A DNA stretch of 64,000 nucleotides from Actinomadura xylanilytica (GTDB taxonomy: Bacteria; Actinomycetota; Actinomycetes; Streptosporangiales; Streptosporangiaceae): the NCBI RefSeq assembly GCF_030283145.1, contig NZ_JASNWE010000001.1:558001-622000 (forward strand). Reading direction: 5' to 3'. The notes beneath the pieces were generated by a model. The model made no database searches. It worked only from the letters and a program-made list of their open reading frames with translations, and had not been told where the DNA came from. Positions 33,669-42,320 of the stretch are shown here, in pieces. Every line of letters starts with the position of its first letter. Within the stretch, counting starts at the first letter, position 1. A program made the position numbers and the translations under genes.

Positions 33669-36066
33669 CCGCGCGGGTGCGCAGCGCGGGGTCGTGCTCG
33701 GCGCGGCGGCGCAGGTCGAACAGCTCGTCCGGGGAGAGCGGCATGGCGTCCACCCGGAGGCCCTCGGCGTCCTCGACCGCGGAGGCGATCACCGCCGACA
33801 CCGGGATCACGCCGGCCTCGCCCGCGCCCTTGACGCCGAGCGGGTTGAGCGGCGACGGGGTCTCCAGGTGGTCGGTCTCGATGTGCGGCACCTCGGTCGC
33901 GTACGGCATCAGGAAGTCCATGAACGAGGCGTTCAGGAGCTGCCCCGACGCGTCGTACACCATCCGCTCGTAGAGGGCGCCGCCGATGCCCTGCGCCACT
34001 CCCCCGTGGATCTGGCCCTCCACCACCATCGGGTTGATGAGCCGCCCGCAGTCGTGCACCACCGCGTACCGCAGCACCCGCACCTCGGCGGTGTCCGGGT
34101 CGACCTCCACGATCGCCGCGTGCGCGCCCGCCGCGAACGTGGACCGGACCGGCGAGTAGTAGTCGCGGCCCTCCAGCCCCGGCTCGTCGCCCGCCGCGAC
34201 CGGCGGCTCGGACGGCGACCCGCCCACGGCGAACTGGGTCGCGGCGGCGGTCTGCTCGTCGAAGGCGTACCGCAGCGGGTTGGACAGCACCGCGACCGTC
34301 CGCAGCGGCACCGACGCCGACCGGTCGCCGCGCACGTGCACCTCCCCCTCGGTGATCTCCAGATCGGACGGGTCGGCCTCCAGCGCCTCGGCGGCGATCC
34401 GCAGCGCCTTGGCGCGCACCTTGCGGCAGGCGAGCGCGATCGCGTTGCCGCTCATCACCGCGGCGCGGGACGCGAAGGTGCCGACCGCGTACCCGAACCG
34501 GCGGGTGTCGCCGGTCGTGACGTGCACGTCGGCGATCGGCACGCCGAGCTCGGTGGCGGCGATCTGCGCGAACACGGTCTGGTGGCCCTGCCCCTGCGAG
34601 GTCAGCCCGGTCGACACGTGCACCCGCCCGGCCGAGTCGATCTCGACGTGCCCGCCCTCGTACGGGCCGACGCCGGTGCCCTCGACGTAGCAGCCGAGCC
34701 CGACGCCGATCCGGCGGCCCCGCGCCGCCGCCTCGGCCCGGAGCGCGCCGAAGCCGTCCCAGCCGATCAGGTCGCGCACCTTGCGGAGCAGCCCGGGGTA
34801 GTCGCCCGAGTCGTAGATCAGCGGGCGGCCGTCCTGGAACGTCAGGCCCTGGTCGTAGGGGAATTCGTCCGGCTGGATGAAGTTGGCCGCGCGCACCTCG
34901 CCGCGGTCGAGGCCGAGGTGCCCGGCGATGCGGTCCATCGTCCGCTCCATGCAGAACACGCCCTGCGGACGGCCCGCGCCCCGGTACGGGGTGACGATGA
35001 GGGTGTTGGTGTAGAGGCTGACGACCTCGGCCCGGTACGCACCGATCTTGTACGGGCCGAGGAGCTGGGTGGAGGTGACGATCGGGATGACGATGCCGTA
35101 CGGGGTGTAGGCGCCGTGGTCGTGCCGGATCCGCACGTCCAGCCCGAGCACCCGGCCCGCGCCGTCGAACCCGACCCGCACGTCGTGCAGCTGACCGCGC
35201 TCGTGCGCCGCCGCGACGAAGTGCTCGCGCCGGTCCTCGGCCCACTTGACCTCGCGGCCGAGCAGCCGCGCCGCCCACGGGACCAGCACCTCCTCCGGCC
35301 ACGGGTGGACGATCTTCACGCCGAACCCGCCGCCGACGTCGGGCGCGACGACCTCGACCTTGCCCGCCGGCAGGTCCAGCCGCGCCGCGATCGCCGCGCG
35401 CACGCTGGTGGACGCCTGGGTGGAGGTGTAGACGCGCAGCGACCCGTCGTCGGCGTCCCAGCGCGCGCAGACGCCGCGTCCCTCCAGCGGGGTGGACGCG
35501 CTGCGCTCGATCGCGAGCCGGAACTCCAGCACGTGCGGGGCCGCGTCGATCGCCGCCGCCGCGTCGCCGTTCTCCTGGAGCAGCACCGCGCCGACGTTGC
35601 CCGGCACGTCGTCGTGCACCAGGTCGCGGGCGGCCTCGGCGTTCTCGATGCCGACGACGGCGGGCAGCCGCTCGTACTCGACCCGGATCAGCCCGGCGGC
35701 GTCCTCGGCGAGGTAGCGGTCGGCGGCGACGACCATCGCGACCGGCTCGCCGACGTGCCGGACGACGTCGCGGGCCAGCGGCCGGGCCGTCCGCCCGTGG
35801 GTGAGCGCGGGATGCGGGAGGAGCACCGGCAGCGGCGCCCCGACCTGGTCCGGCAGGTCCTCGAAGGTGTAGATCGCGACGAGGCCGTCCACGTCGAGCG
35901 CGCCGGTCACGTCGATGTCGAGGATGCGGGCGTGGGCGTGCGGGGACCGGACGAACGCCGCCGCGAGCGCGTCACGGCCGAGATCGTCGAGGAACCGGCC
36001 GCGCCCGGTGAGCAGCCTCGGGTCCTCGCGGCGCGCGACCGGCTCGCCGAACATCCGCGTGCTCAC
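33655..36066 (-). CDS. coxL: Molybdenum hydroxylase large subunit (form II CoxL / xanthine dehydrogenase-like)
   Basis: An 803-residue molybdopterin-cytosine-dinucleotide-binding subunit. It starts RMFGEPVARREDPRLLTGRGRF. It has the Mo-binding GGGFGVK, the active-site loop PYRGAGRPQ (form II signature; true form I CO dehydrogenases have AYRCSFR), TSQGQGHQT, and catalytic Glu in VKGAGEAGV. So it is a Mo hydroxylase of unknown substrate rather than a proven CO oxidiser. Adjacent nucleobase permease and PucR suggest a purine or pyrimidine substrate. The GTG start at 36066 overlaps the coxS stop. Confidence 0.92.
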   Translation of the reverse strand: MSTRMFGEPVARREDPRLLTGRGRFLDDLGRDALAAAFVRSPHAHARILDIDVTGALDVDGLVAIYTFEDLPDQVGAPLPVLLPHPALTHGRTARPLARDVVRHVGEPVAMVVAADRYLAEDAAGLIRVEYERLPAVVGIENAEAARDLVHDDVPGNVGAVLLQENGDAAAAIDAAPHVLEFRLAIERSASTPLEGRGVCARWDADDGSLRVYTSTQASTSVRAAIAARLDLPAGKVEVVAPDVGGGFGVKIVHPWPEEVLVPWAARLLGREVKWAEDRREHFVAAAHERGQLHDVRVGFDGAGRVLGLDVRIRHDHGAYTPYGIVIPIVTSTQLLGPYKIGAYRAEVVSLYTNTLIVTPYRGAGRPQGVFCMERTMDRIAGHLGLDRGEVRAANFIQPDEFPYDQGLTFQDGRPLIYDSGDYPGLLRKVRDLIGWDGFGALRAEAAARGRRIGVGLGCYVEGTGVGPYEGGHVEIDSAGRVHVSTGLTSQGQGHQTVFAQIAATELGVPIADVHVTTGDTRRFGYAVGTFASRAAVMSGNAIALACRKVRAKALRIAAEALEADPSDLEITEGEVHVRGDRSASVPLRTVAVLSNPLRYAFDEQTAAATQFAVGGSPSEPPVAAGDEPGLEGRDYYSPVRSTFAAGAHAAIVEVDPDTAEVRVLRYAVVHDCGRLINPMVVEGQIHGGVAQGIGGALYERMVYDASGQLLNASFMDFLMPYATEVPHIETDHLETPSPLNPLGVKGAGEAGVIPVSAVIASAVEDAEGLRVDAMPLSPDELFDLRRRAEHDPALRTRAVNGP

Positions 36067-36596
36067 CGTCCGCCCTCCCCTGCCTCGCCGGCCGGGGGCC
36101 CGCCGGACGCGGGATCGGCGGCGATCAGCTCGGAGGCGCGGCGGACCGACCGGCGGATGTTCTGGTAGCCGGTGCAGCGGCACAGGTTGCCCGAGATCCC
36201 TTCGAGGATCTCGTCGTCGGTGGGGCGCGGGGTGTCGCGCAGCAGCGCGGTCACGGTGCACAGGAAGCCGGGCGTGCAGAACCCGCACTGGAGGCCGTGG
36301 CATTCCTGGAACGCGCGCTGGACGGGCGACATCTCCCCGTCCGGCGCGGCGAGGCCCTCCACGGTGGTGACCTCGTGGCCGGAGGCGGTGACCGCGAACA
36401 TCAGGCACGACCGCACCGGCTCCCCGTCCAGCAGCACCGTGCAGCATCCGCACACGCCGTGCTCGCAGCCGACGTGCGTGCCGGTCAGCCCGAGCCCGTG
36501 CCTGAGCAGGTCCGACAGCAGCCGCCGCGCGGGCGCGCGGGCCGTGCGGCGCACCCCGTTGACGGTCAGCTCGATCTCGAAGGTCTCCTCCGTCAT
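36063..36596 (-). CDS. coxS: [2Fe-2S] subunit of the molybdenum hydroxylase
   Basis: A 177-residue iron-sulfur subunit. The plant-type cluster is bound by Cys44, Cys49, Cys52 and Cys64 (GCEHGVCGCC). The second cluster is bound by Cys104, Cys107, Cys139 and Cys141 (QCGFCTPGF, GNLCRCTGY). It passes electrons from the Mo site to FAD. A short Gly/Ala/Pro tail follows. It is coupled by overlapping codons to coxM upstream and coxL downstream. Confidence 0.96.
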   Translation of the reverse strand: MTEETFEIELTVNGVRRTARAPARRLLSDLLRHGLGLTGTHVGCEHGVCGCCTVLLDGEPVRSCLMFAVTASGHEVTTVEGLAAPDGEMSPVQRAFQECHGLQCGFCTPGFLCTVTALLRDTPRPTDDEILEGISGNLCRCTGYQNIRRSVRRASELIAADPASGGPPAGEAGEGGR

Positions 36597-37513
36597 CGGC
36601 CCTCCCCGGCCCGGTCGATCGCGTCGGCGGTCGCGGCCCGCAGCGCGCGCCCGGTCAGGACGCCCGCCAGGTGCCGCCGGTAGTCGGCGCTCGCATGGAT
36701 GTCGGACTCGGGATCGACCCGCTCGCGCGCGTACGCGGCGGCGTCCTCCCAGTCGCCGCCGCCCGAGACCGCGTCCGCGCCCGCGCAGGCCGCGGTCAGG
36801 TCGAGGACGAGCGGAACGCCCGCGACGCTCAAGTACCCGGCGCGCGCCGCCGCGACCCGCAGGCCCGCGTCGAGGGTGACCGTCGCGGCCACCCCCACCA
36901 GCGCGTAGTCGCCGTGCCTGCGGGCGATCTCGACGAACGCGGTGCCGGTGCGCGGCGGCAGCGCCGGGAAGAACGCCGACACGGCCAGCTCGCCGGGGAG
37001 CAGGGCCGGCTCCAGCGGGCCGAGGAAGAACCCGCCGGCCGGGATCGTCCGGCGCCCGGCCGCCGAGGCCGCCTCCACCGAGCCGTCCAGCAGGGCCAGG
37101 ACGGCGGGCAGCTCGGCGGACGGATCGGCGTGGGCCAGGCTGCCGACCACGGTCCCCCGGTTGCGGACCACCGGGTGGGCGACGTGCGCCAGCGCCCGGC
37201 GCAGCAGCGGCTGGACGGCGGCGGCCTCGGCCGAACGCCCGACCCGGGCGTGCCGGGCGAGCGCGCCGACCCGCACGCCCGCGCCGGTGACCTCGAGGGT
37301 GTCGAGCTCCGCGACGCGGTTGATGTCGACGAGGCGCTCGGGCGCGGCCAGCCGCATGTTGAGCAGCGGGATGAGGCTCTGCCCGCCCGCCAGCACCTTG
37401 CCCACGCCCCCTCCGCCGGTGTCGCTGCCGGTGCCGGGTGCGGCCGGGGCGAGGGCGGCGAGGGCCTCGGGGAGGGTGCGCGGGGCGCGGTAGGCGAAGG
37501 GCGGCGGCTTCAC
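36593..37513 (-). CDS. coxM: FAD-binding subunit of the molybdenum hydroxylase
   Basis: A 306-residue FAD subunit. Both FAD-binding motifs are visible: AGGQSLIPLLNMRL (about 42-55) and RNRGTVVGSLAHADPSAELP. The CO-dehydrogenase flavoprotein C-terminal domain follows (ADYRRHLAGVLTGRAL). It opens the M-S-L order typical of this enzyme family. The GTG start at 37513 lies 7 bases after the permease stop, so the permease and enzyme are one transcript. Confidence 0.94.
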   Translation of the reverse strand: MKPPPFAYRAPRTLPEALAALAPAAPGTGSDTGGGGVGKVLAGGQSLIPLLNMRLAAPERLVDINRVAELDTLEVTGAGVRVGALARHARVGRSAEAAAVQPLLRRALAHVAHPVVRNRGTVVGSLAHADPSAELPAVLALLDGSVEAASAAGRRTIPAGGFFLGPLEPALLPGELAVSAFFPALPPRTGTAFVEIARRHGDYALVGVAATVTLDAGLRVAAARAGYLSVAGVPLVLDLTAACAGADAVSGGGDWEDAAAYARERVDPESDIHASADYRRHLAGVLTGRALRAATADAIDRAGEGR

Positions 37514-37520
37514 GGCGGCG

Positions 37521-38981
37521 TCAGCCCGCGTCCGTCGTGGGCGGGCGCACCGGGCCGCCGATCTCCCGTTCGTCCGGCGCGATCATGCCCCCGCCGGTGC
37601 CGTCCGGGCCCCGCCGGGCACCGGCCACGGCGTTCAGCGCGTGGTACCCGACCAGCACCGCGACAGTGCCGAACGCGATGCCCTGGAGCGGGAAGTCATC
37701 GGTGATCTTGAGAGTCACGTCGCCGATGGCCAGGATGACGGCGGCGGCGACCGGGACCAGGTTGACCGGGTCGGCGAAGTCGACCCGGTTCTCGATCCAG
37801 ATCTTCGCGCCGAGCAGGCCGATCATCCCGTACAGCACCACGGTGATGCCGCCGAGCACGCCGCCCGGCGTCGCCGCCACCAGCGCCCCGAACTTCGGGC
37901 ACAGCCCGAACGCGATCGCCACCACCGCCGCCACGTAGTACGCCGCCGTCGAGTAGATCCGGGTGGCGGCCATGACGCCGATGTTCTCGGCGTAGGTGGT
38001 GGTGGGCGAGCCGCCGACCCCGCTGGCCAGCACCGTGCCGAGCCCGTCGGCGGCGATCGCGCGGCCGAGCACCGGGTCCAGGTCGTCGCCGGTCATCGCC
38101 GCGACCGCCTTGACGTGCCCGGTGTTCTCGGCGATCAGCGCGATCACGGCGGGCAGGGCGAGCAGGATCGCCGAGGTCTTGAAGTCGGGCGCGTGCAGGC
38201 TCGGGAAACCGAACCAGTCGGCGCCCTTGATGCCGGTGAAGTTCACCCGGTCGTGCGGGAACGCGGTCGCGACGCAGTACGGGCCCTCCTTCGCGCACGG
38301 CCGGCCCGCCGCGTCCAGCAGGTTCTGGCCCGGCAGCACCGAGGTGATGCGGCCCGCGACGTTGTCGAGCACCCACGACAGGACGAACCCGAAGACCAGC
38401 GCCAGCAGGATCGACACCCGCGCCCAGAAGCCGCGCAGCAGCACCGTGCACAGCACCGCGAACGCCAGCGTCAGCAGGCCCGTCCACTGGTCCTGCGGCC
38501 AGTAGGTGTTGGCGACCACCGGCGCCAGGTTGAACCCGATCAGCATCACCACCGCGCCGGTCACCACCGGCGGGAACACCCGCTGGACCACCTCGCCGCC
38601 GAGCACGTGGATGAGCACCCCGACCGCGACCAGCACCGCGCCCGCGACCAGGATCGCGCCGGTCACCGTGGCGCTGTCGCCGCCCGCCGCGCGGATCGCG
38701 GCGACCGCCCCGACGAACGAGGCGCTGCTGCCCAGGTAGCTCGGCACCCGCCCGCGCACGATCAGCAGGAACAGGATCGTCGCGACCCCGGACATCATGA
38801 TCGACAGGTTCGGGTCCAGGCCCATCACGACCGGGAACACGAACGTCGCCCCGAACATCGCGACCACGTGCTGGGCGCCGATGCCCGCGGTCCGCGGCCA
38901 GGTCAGGCGCTCGTCCGGCCTGACCACCTCGCCGGGGGGCGGGGTCCGCCCGTCGCCGTGCAGCTTCCAGCCCATCACCAT
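37521..38981 (-). CDS. NCS2-family nucleobase permease (UraA/xanthine permease type)
   Basis: A 486-residue protein of 12-14 membrane segments. It has QHVVAMFGATFVFPVVMGLDPN (TM1, substrate site His), SYLGSSASFVGA, the TM8 acidic motif IALIAENTGHVKAV, and the TM10 SPTTTYAENIGVMAATRIYS. These match uracil/xanthine:H+ symporters, with the UraA-like AENTGH and TYAEN substrate-contact motifs. Its product and the enzyme genes downstream make one operon under PucR. GAGGAGGG precedes the ATG. The 169-base leader carries the shared operator-like motif. Confidence 0.92.
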   Translation of the reverse strand: MVMGWKLHGDGRTPPPGEVVRPDERLTWPRTAGIGAQHVVAMFGATFVFPVVMGLDPNLSIMMSGVATILFLLIVRGRVPSYLGSSASFVGAVAAIRAAGGDSATVTGAILVAGAVLVAVGVLIHVLGGEVVQRVFPPVVTGAVVMLIGFNLAPVVANTYWPQDQWTGLLTLAFAVLCTVLLRGFWARVSILLALVFGFVLSWVLDNVAGRITSVLPGQNLLDAAGRPCAKEGPYCVATAFPHDRVNFTGIKGADWFGFPSLHAPDFKTSAILLALPAVIALIAENTGHVKAVAAMTGDDLDPVLGRAIAADGLGTVLASGVGGSPTTTYAENIGVMAATRIYSTAAYYVAAVVAIAFGLCPKFGALVAATPGGVLGGITVVLYGMIGLLGAKIWIENRVDFADPVNLVPVAAAVILAIGDVTLKITDDFPLQGIAFGTVAVLVGYHALNAVAGARRGPDGTGGGMIAPDEREIGGPVRPPTTDAG

Positions 38982-39083
38982 CGGGGCCCTCCTCCGGGGC
39001 TGTACCCGAGCGGCGGCCTCCCGCTGCGGCCGTGCTCATGCGGGCAAGGTAGATCTACCCAGGTGGGCGGGCATCGGCGACAA

Positions 39084-39110
39084 CTGCCAAACCGCGGGTC
39101 CACGTTTGGG
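39084..39110 (-). promoter_or_regulatory. Candidate operator, CTGCCAA-N14-TTTGGG, upstream of the NCS2 permease
   Basis: CTGCCAA (39084-39090) and TTTGGG (39105-39110) with a 14-base spacer, inside which CCAAAC and GTTTGG form a 6-base inverted repeat. The identical arms and spacing lie upstream of hyuA at 28163-28192. It is about 103 bases upstream of the permease ATG, between pucR and the permease, consistent with PucR control. Confidence 0.5.
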
Positions 39111-39150
39111 AGGTAAGAGCGGGGGATGTCACGGCCCGGGCGGCGGGCGC

Positions 39151-40995
39151 TCAGATCCCCCTCATCCGCAGCACGTGCAGGGCGAGGGTCAGGTTGAGCC
39201 GCAGATGCGCGTCCTCGGTGAACCTGCCGAGCATCCGCTCCAGCTTCCCGATCCGATAACGGAGCGTATTGTAGTGGAAGTGCAGCCGCCGTGCCGTCTC
39301 GGCCACGTTGAGGTTGGTCTCCAGCAGCACCTGAAGGGTGCGGCGCAGGTCGACCAGCTCCGGCTCGTCGTCGGCGGCCAGCACGCCCAGCGTCTCGCGG
39401 ACGAACGCGTGCAGTTCGGCCGGGTCCGACACCAGGCTGAGCAGCCGGTACACGCCGAGCTGGTCGAAGTGCGCGCGAGCCCCGGCGCCGTGCAGCTGCC
39501 GCCCGACCCGCACCGCCTTGACCGCCTGGTCGTAGGCCTCGGGCAGCGCGGCGGGCGAGGTCACGGTGCGGCTGATCCCGGTCGAGAAGGTGCGCCGCAC
39601 CGCCAGATGCTCGGCGAACACCGCCGCCGCCTCCTTGACCAGCGTTTGGACCGGTCCTGCGGCGGCGCCCTCGAGATCGTCGCCGTCCACCCCGATGACC
39701 GCGACGACCTCGTGCGCGAAGCTGGCGACCGCCGCGCCCCGGTCGTGCCGGCGCACCGCCGTCGTCCAGGCGGCGGCGAGCCGCTCCTGGGCCGTCCGCT
39801 CCTCCGCGCCCCGCCCGCTGCGCGCACCGCCCGCACCACCGGTGCCGGACGCGTCGGCGTCGGCGCCGCGTCCCCGGGACACGGCCTCGCCGCCGGGCGC
39901 CGCGGCCACGGCGCCCCGGGCCCGTCCGCCCGGTTCGGCGGCGCGGGGCCTGGCCTCCGCCTCCGTCCCGCGCGGGCGCCCGTCCAGCTCGGCGACGACC
40001 ACCATCACCGGCCGGTCCAGGTCCCAGCCGAACCCGTCGCAGTGCGCCACGACCCGGTCGTCGTCGCCCGCCCGGCCGGCCAGGATGTCGCGCAGGAAGT
40101 CGGCCCGGTACTTGCTCTCGACCGCCGCGACGGCCTGCTGCTTGGTGACCACCAGCGCGGCGACGGTCGCGGCGCGCTCCAGGATGCCGAGATCGGTGCC
40201 GCGCAGCGCCGCGCTCGGGCTGAACGCGATGATCCGTCCGTGGTCGAAGCCGCCCGCCACCACCGGCACCACCAGGTGGTCGCCGGTGCCGTGCGCGCCG
40301 CCGAGGCCGCAGCCGCCGCGCCCGCACGCCGCATGCCGGCCCGCGTCGAACGCCCGCATCGCCTGCACGTGCTCCTCCGGCCCGGCGCCCGCCACGACCC
40401 GCTGCTCGCCGTCCAGGACGACGACCGCGACCTCCAGCAGGGCGGCCACCTCGTCCACCACCTCCTGGAGGCCGCCGCCGCACAGCACGATCTGCACCAG
40501 CGCGCGGTGCACCTCCTCGGTGCGGGCGAGCACGGCCGCCTGCCGGTTGAGGATGTCGGTCAGCACCTGGTTGAGGATGTCGTCGAAGCCGACGTCGTTG
40601 GGCAGCAGGATCAGCGGGAAACCGCGCCGGTCCGCCTGCGCGATCATCTCCGCGGGCAGCGTCTCCAGGTACCGGCCCAGCTTGATCGCCAGCGCCGCCA
40701 GGCCGCGCTCGTCCAGGTCGGCGACCAGGTTGTCGAGCGACTGGGGGGTGTTGCGCAGGGGGTAGCCGGTGGTCAGCAGCAGCTCGTTGGGCTTGACCCA
40801 CGACAGGATGTCGGGGACCTCCATCACGTTGAGCCGCTGGACGATGCGGCCGAGGCCGCTCCGGCCCGCGATGAGGCGGGCACCGTTCAGGGTGGAGACG
40901 CCGAGAACCTCGCCGACCGAGAGGCCGTGGGTCAGTGTTCCGGTGCTAGCGAGCCGGAGGGCCGGTGGGCCCGGGTCCGCGCTGGTGTCACTCAT
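39151..40995 (-). CDS. PucR family transcriptional regulator
   Basis: A 614-residue regulator. The N-terminal PucR ligand domain covers about 20-150 (GLSVGEVLGVSTLNGARLIAG split, VPDILSWVKPNELLLTTGYPL). A central GGDEF-like or GAF-like region follows, with a long Gly/Arg-rich insert. The C-terminal PucR HTH is LNVAETARRLHFHYNTLRYRIGKLE. PucR controls purine catabolism in Bacillus; members often sit by nucleobase permeases, as here. The ATG at 40995 is chosen with AGGTGA upstream; an ATG at 41028 is possible. It is divergent from the DUF2877/FdrA operon and upstream of the permease operon. Confidence 0.9.
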   Translation of the reverse strand: MSDTSADPGPPALRLASTGTLTHGLSVGEVLGVSTLNGARLIAGRSGLGRIVQRLNVMEVPDILSWVKPNELLLTTGYPLRNTPQSLDNLVADLDERGLAALAIKLGRYLETLPAEMIAQADRRGFPLILLPNDVGFDDILNQVLTDILNRQAAVLARTEEVHRALVQIVLCGGGLQEVVDEVAALLEVAVVVLDGEQRVVAGAGPEEHVQAMRAFDAGRHAACGRGGCGLGGAHGTGDHLVVPVVAGGFDHGRIIAFSPSAALRGTDLGILERAATVAALVVTKQQAVAAVESKYRADFLRDILAGRAGDDDRVVAHCDGFGWDLDRPVMVVVAELDGRPRGTEAEARPRAAEPGGRARGAVAAAPGGEAVSRGRGADADASGTGGAGGARSGRGAEERTAQERLAAAWTTAVRRHDRGAAVASFAHEVVAVIGVDGDDLEGAAAGPVQTLVKEAAAVFAEHLAVRRTFSTGISRTVTSPAALPEAYDQAVKAVRVGRQLHGAGARAHFDQLGVYRLLSLVSDPAELHAFVRETLGVLAADDEPELVDLRRTLQVLLETNLNVAETARRLHFHYNTLRYRIGKLERMLGRFTEDAHLRLNLTLALHVLRMRGI

Positions 40996-41216
40996 GCCAG
41001 GGGTCACCTCGCCTTTTGGTGCGTACATCGCCCGAAACGGCGTGATCGCTACCGCTTTCTGATCAACCCTGACAACAAAGACGAACGATGACAACCATCC
41101 TTGGCAGCTTTCTCCATACGACCTGTCGCGCGCCGCGGTCTAACGTCCCACCAGAGGCCGGGGACCCGACGGCGGACGGCCTGCGACCGGCATCGACAGC
41201 GGCTTCGGGAGGACCA

Positions 41217-42152
41217 GTGACCGCCCTCGTTCGCGAGCCGATCCCGCTGACGGCACGGCCGGGACCGCGTCCCCCCGCCGCCGGCGCCGCGAGCCTCATG
41301 CTGCGCCCGGTACTCGACCCGCCACGCCGCCCGGCGCGGGTGATCGCGGTCTTCCCGACCGCGGTGTACCTGGAGCTGCGCGGCCCCGAGGAGCCCCGGG
41401 TGGTCGCGGTCGTCACCTCCGACGCGGTGCGTCCGCCGAACGCCGTCGTCGTCGTGGCCGAGCGCCGGGACCGTCCCTTCCACCGGATCCGCGAGGGCCT
41501 GGAGGCCTGGGTCGGCGACGGCCGCGTCGAGGCGGCCGGCCTGCACGTGCGGGTCCGCCGCTGGTGGGCCCCCTCCCCCGCGCTCGGCACGATGTCGCCG
41601 CCGGCCCTGGCGCGCGGCCTGCGGTCGCTGGAGAACTCCCTCACCGCCGCCGGGATGACCGGGGGCGGCCTGGCCGGCCACCCCGACCCGCTCCAGCTCG
41701 CCGAACGCTGCGCGGCCGGCGACCTGGCGGGCGCGGTCGAGGCCGCCGAGCGCATCGTCGGCCTCGGGCCCGGCCTCACCCCGAGCGGCGACGACATCCT
41801 GTCCGGCATGCTGGTCTCGCTGCGGCTGCTCGGCGGCGCCGTCCGGCCCGGCGGCACGGCGGTGTGGCTGGCCGACTGGCTCGGCGCGGCGGTGACCGCC
41901 GACGCGGGCACCCGCACCACCGCGCTGTCGGCCACCCTCCTGCACTGCGCCGCGGCCGGCGGCGCCGGCGCCGAGGTCGCCGCCGTCCTGCGCGGCGTCG
42001 CCGGTCACGAGGCACCCGCCGCGGCGGTCCGCCGGCTGCTGTCGGTCGGCCACACCTCCGGCGCCGACCTGGCCTGGGGCGTCCTGGCCGGCTCCCGCGC
42101 CACCCTCGCCCTCGCCTCCGCCACCGAACACTCCCACCGGGCCACAGCATGA
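41217..42152 (+). CDS. DUF2877 protein, AllH-like subunit of a carbamoyltransferase complex
   Basis: A 311-residue DUF2877 protein. The diagnostic block is GLGPGLTPSGDDILSGMLVSLRLLG (split around GDD), with TRTTALSATLLHCAAAG and GHTSGADLAWGVLAG downstream. In E. coli the DUF2877 protein AllH (YlbF) works with AllF (FdrA) and AllG (DUF1116) as oxamate carbamoyltransferase, and all three families occur here in order. The GTG at 41217 has GGGAGG five bases upstream. The 221-base gap to pucR holds a TTGGCAG half-site at 41101-41107. Confidence 0.9.
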   Translation: MTALVREPIPLTARPGPRPPAAGAASLMLRPVLDPPRRPARVIAVFPTAVYLELRGPEEPRVVAVVTSDAVRPPNAVVVVAERRDRPFHRIREGLEAWVGDGRVEAAGLHVRVRRWWAPSPALGTMSPPALARGLRSLENSLTAAGMTGGGLAGHPDPLQLAERCAAGDLAGAVEAAERIVGLGPGLTPSGDDILSGMLVSLRLLGGAVRPGGTAVWLADWLGAAVTADAGTRTTALSATLLHCAAAGGAGAEVAAVLRGVAGHEAPAAAVRRLLSVGHTSGADLAWGVLAGSRATLALASATEHSHRATA

Positions 42153-42320
42153 GCCGAGCGGGGAGCACATGAGCGAGGTGGAGGGGCGCGGCGCCGCCTG
42201 GACTGACGAGCGACGAAGGAGCAAGGAGGGAAGGCGGCGCCCAAAAGCGCCCTGGAGCCGAGCGGGGAACACAGCATGAGCGAGGTGGAGGGGCGCGGCG
42301 CCGCCTGGACTGACGAGCGA
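42151..42320. repeat. Duplicated 63/66-bp repeat at the DUF2877/FdrA junction
   Basis: Copy 1 spans 42151-42213 and copy 2 42255-42320. They are nearly identical from gagccgagcggg through gaggtggaggggcgcgg to gactgacgagcga, differing by one substitution and a 3-base insertion before the ATG. They flank a 41-base spacer holding GGCGC-CCAAAA-GCGCC. Each copy carries an ATG with a purine-rich leader. The element resembles intercistronic repeats such as mycobacterial MIRUs that overlap stop and start codons. Confidence 0.85.
42169..42279 (+). CDS. Repeat-encoded small ORF (36 aa) coupled to FdrA
   Basis: Begins at the ATG inside repeat copy 1 and ends in TGA overlapping the FdrA ATG (ATGA at 42276). 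Its first 15 residues (MSEVEGRGAAWTDER) are the same as the N-terminus of the FdrA-like protein, because both are made by the repeat. The rest is basic (RRRSKEGRRRPKAPW). It may only serve translational coupling. There is no evidence of a folded product. Confidence 0.35.
   Translation: MSEVEGRGAAWTDERRRSKEGRRRPKAPWSRAGNTA

Noticed and set aside
33655..36066. Calling the enzyme aerobic CO dehydrogenase
   Set aside because: The active-site loop is PYRGAGR (form II); the CSFR signature of form I is absent.
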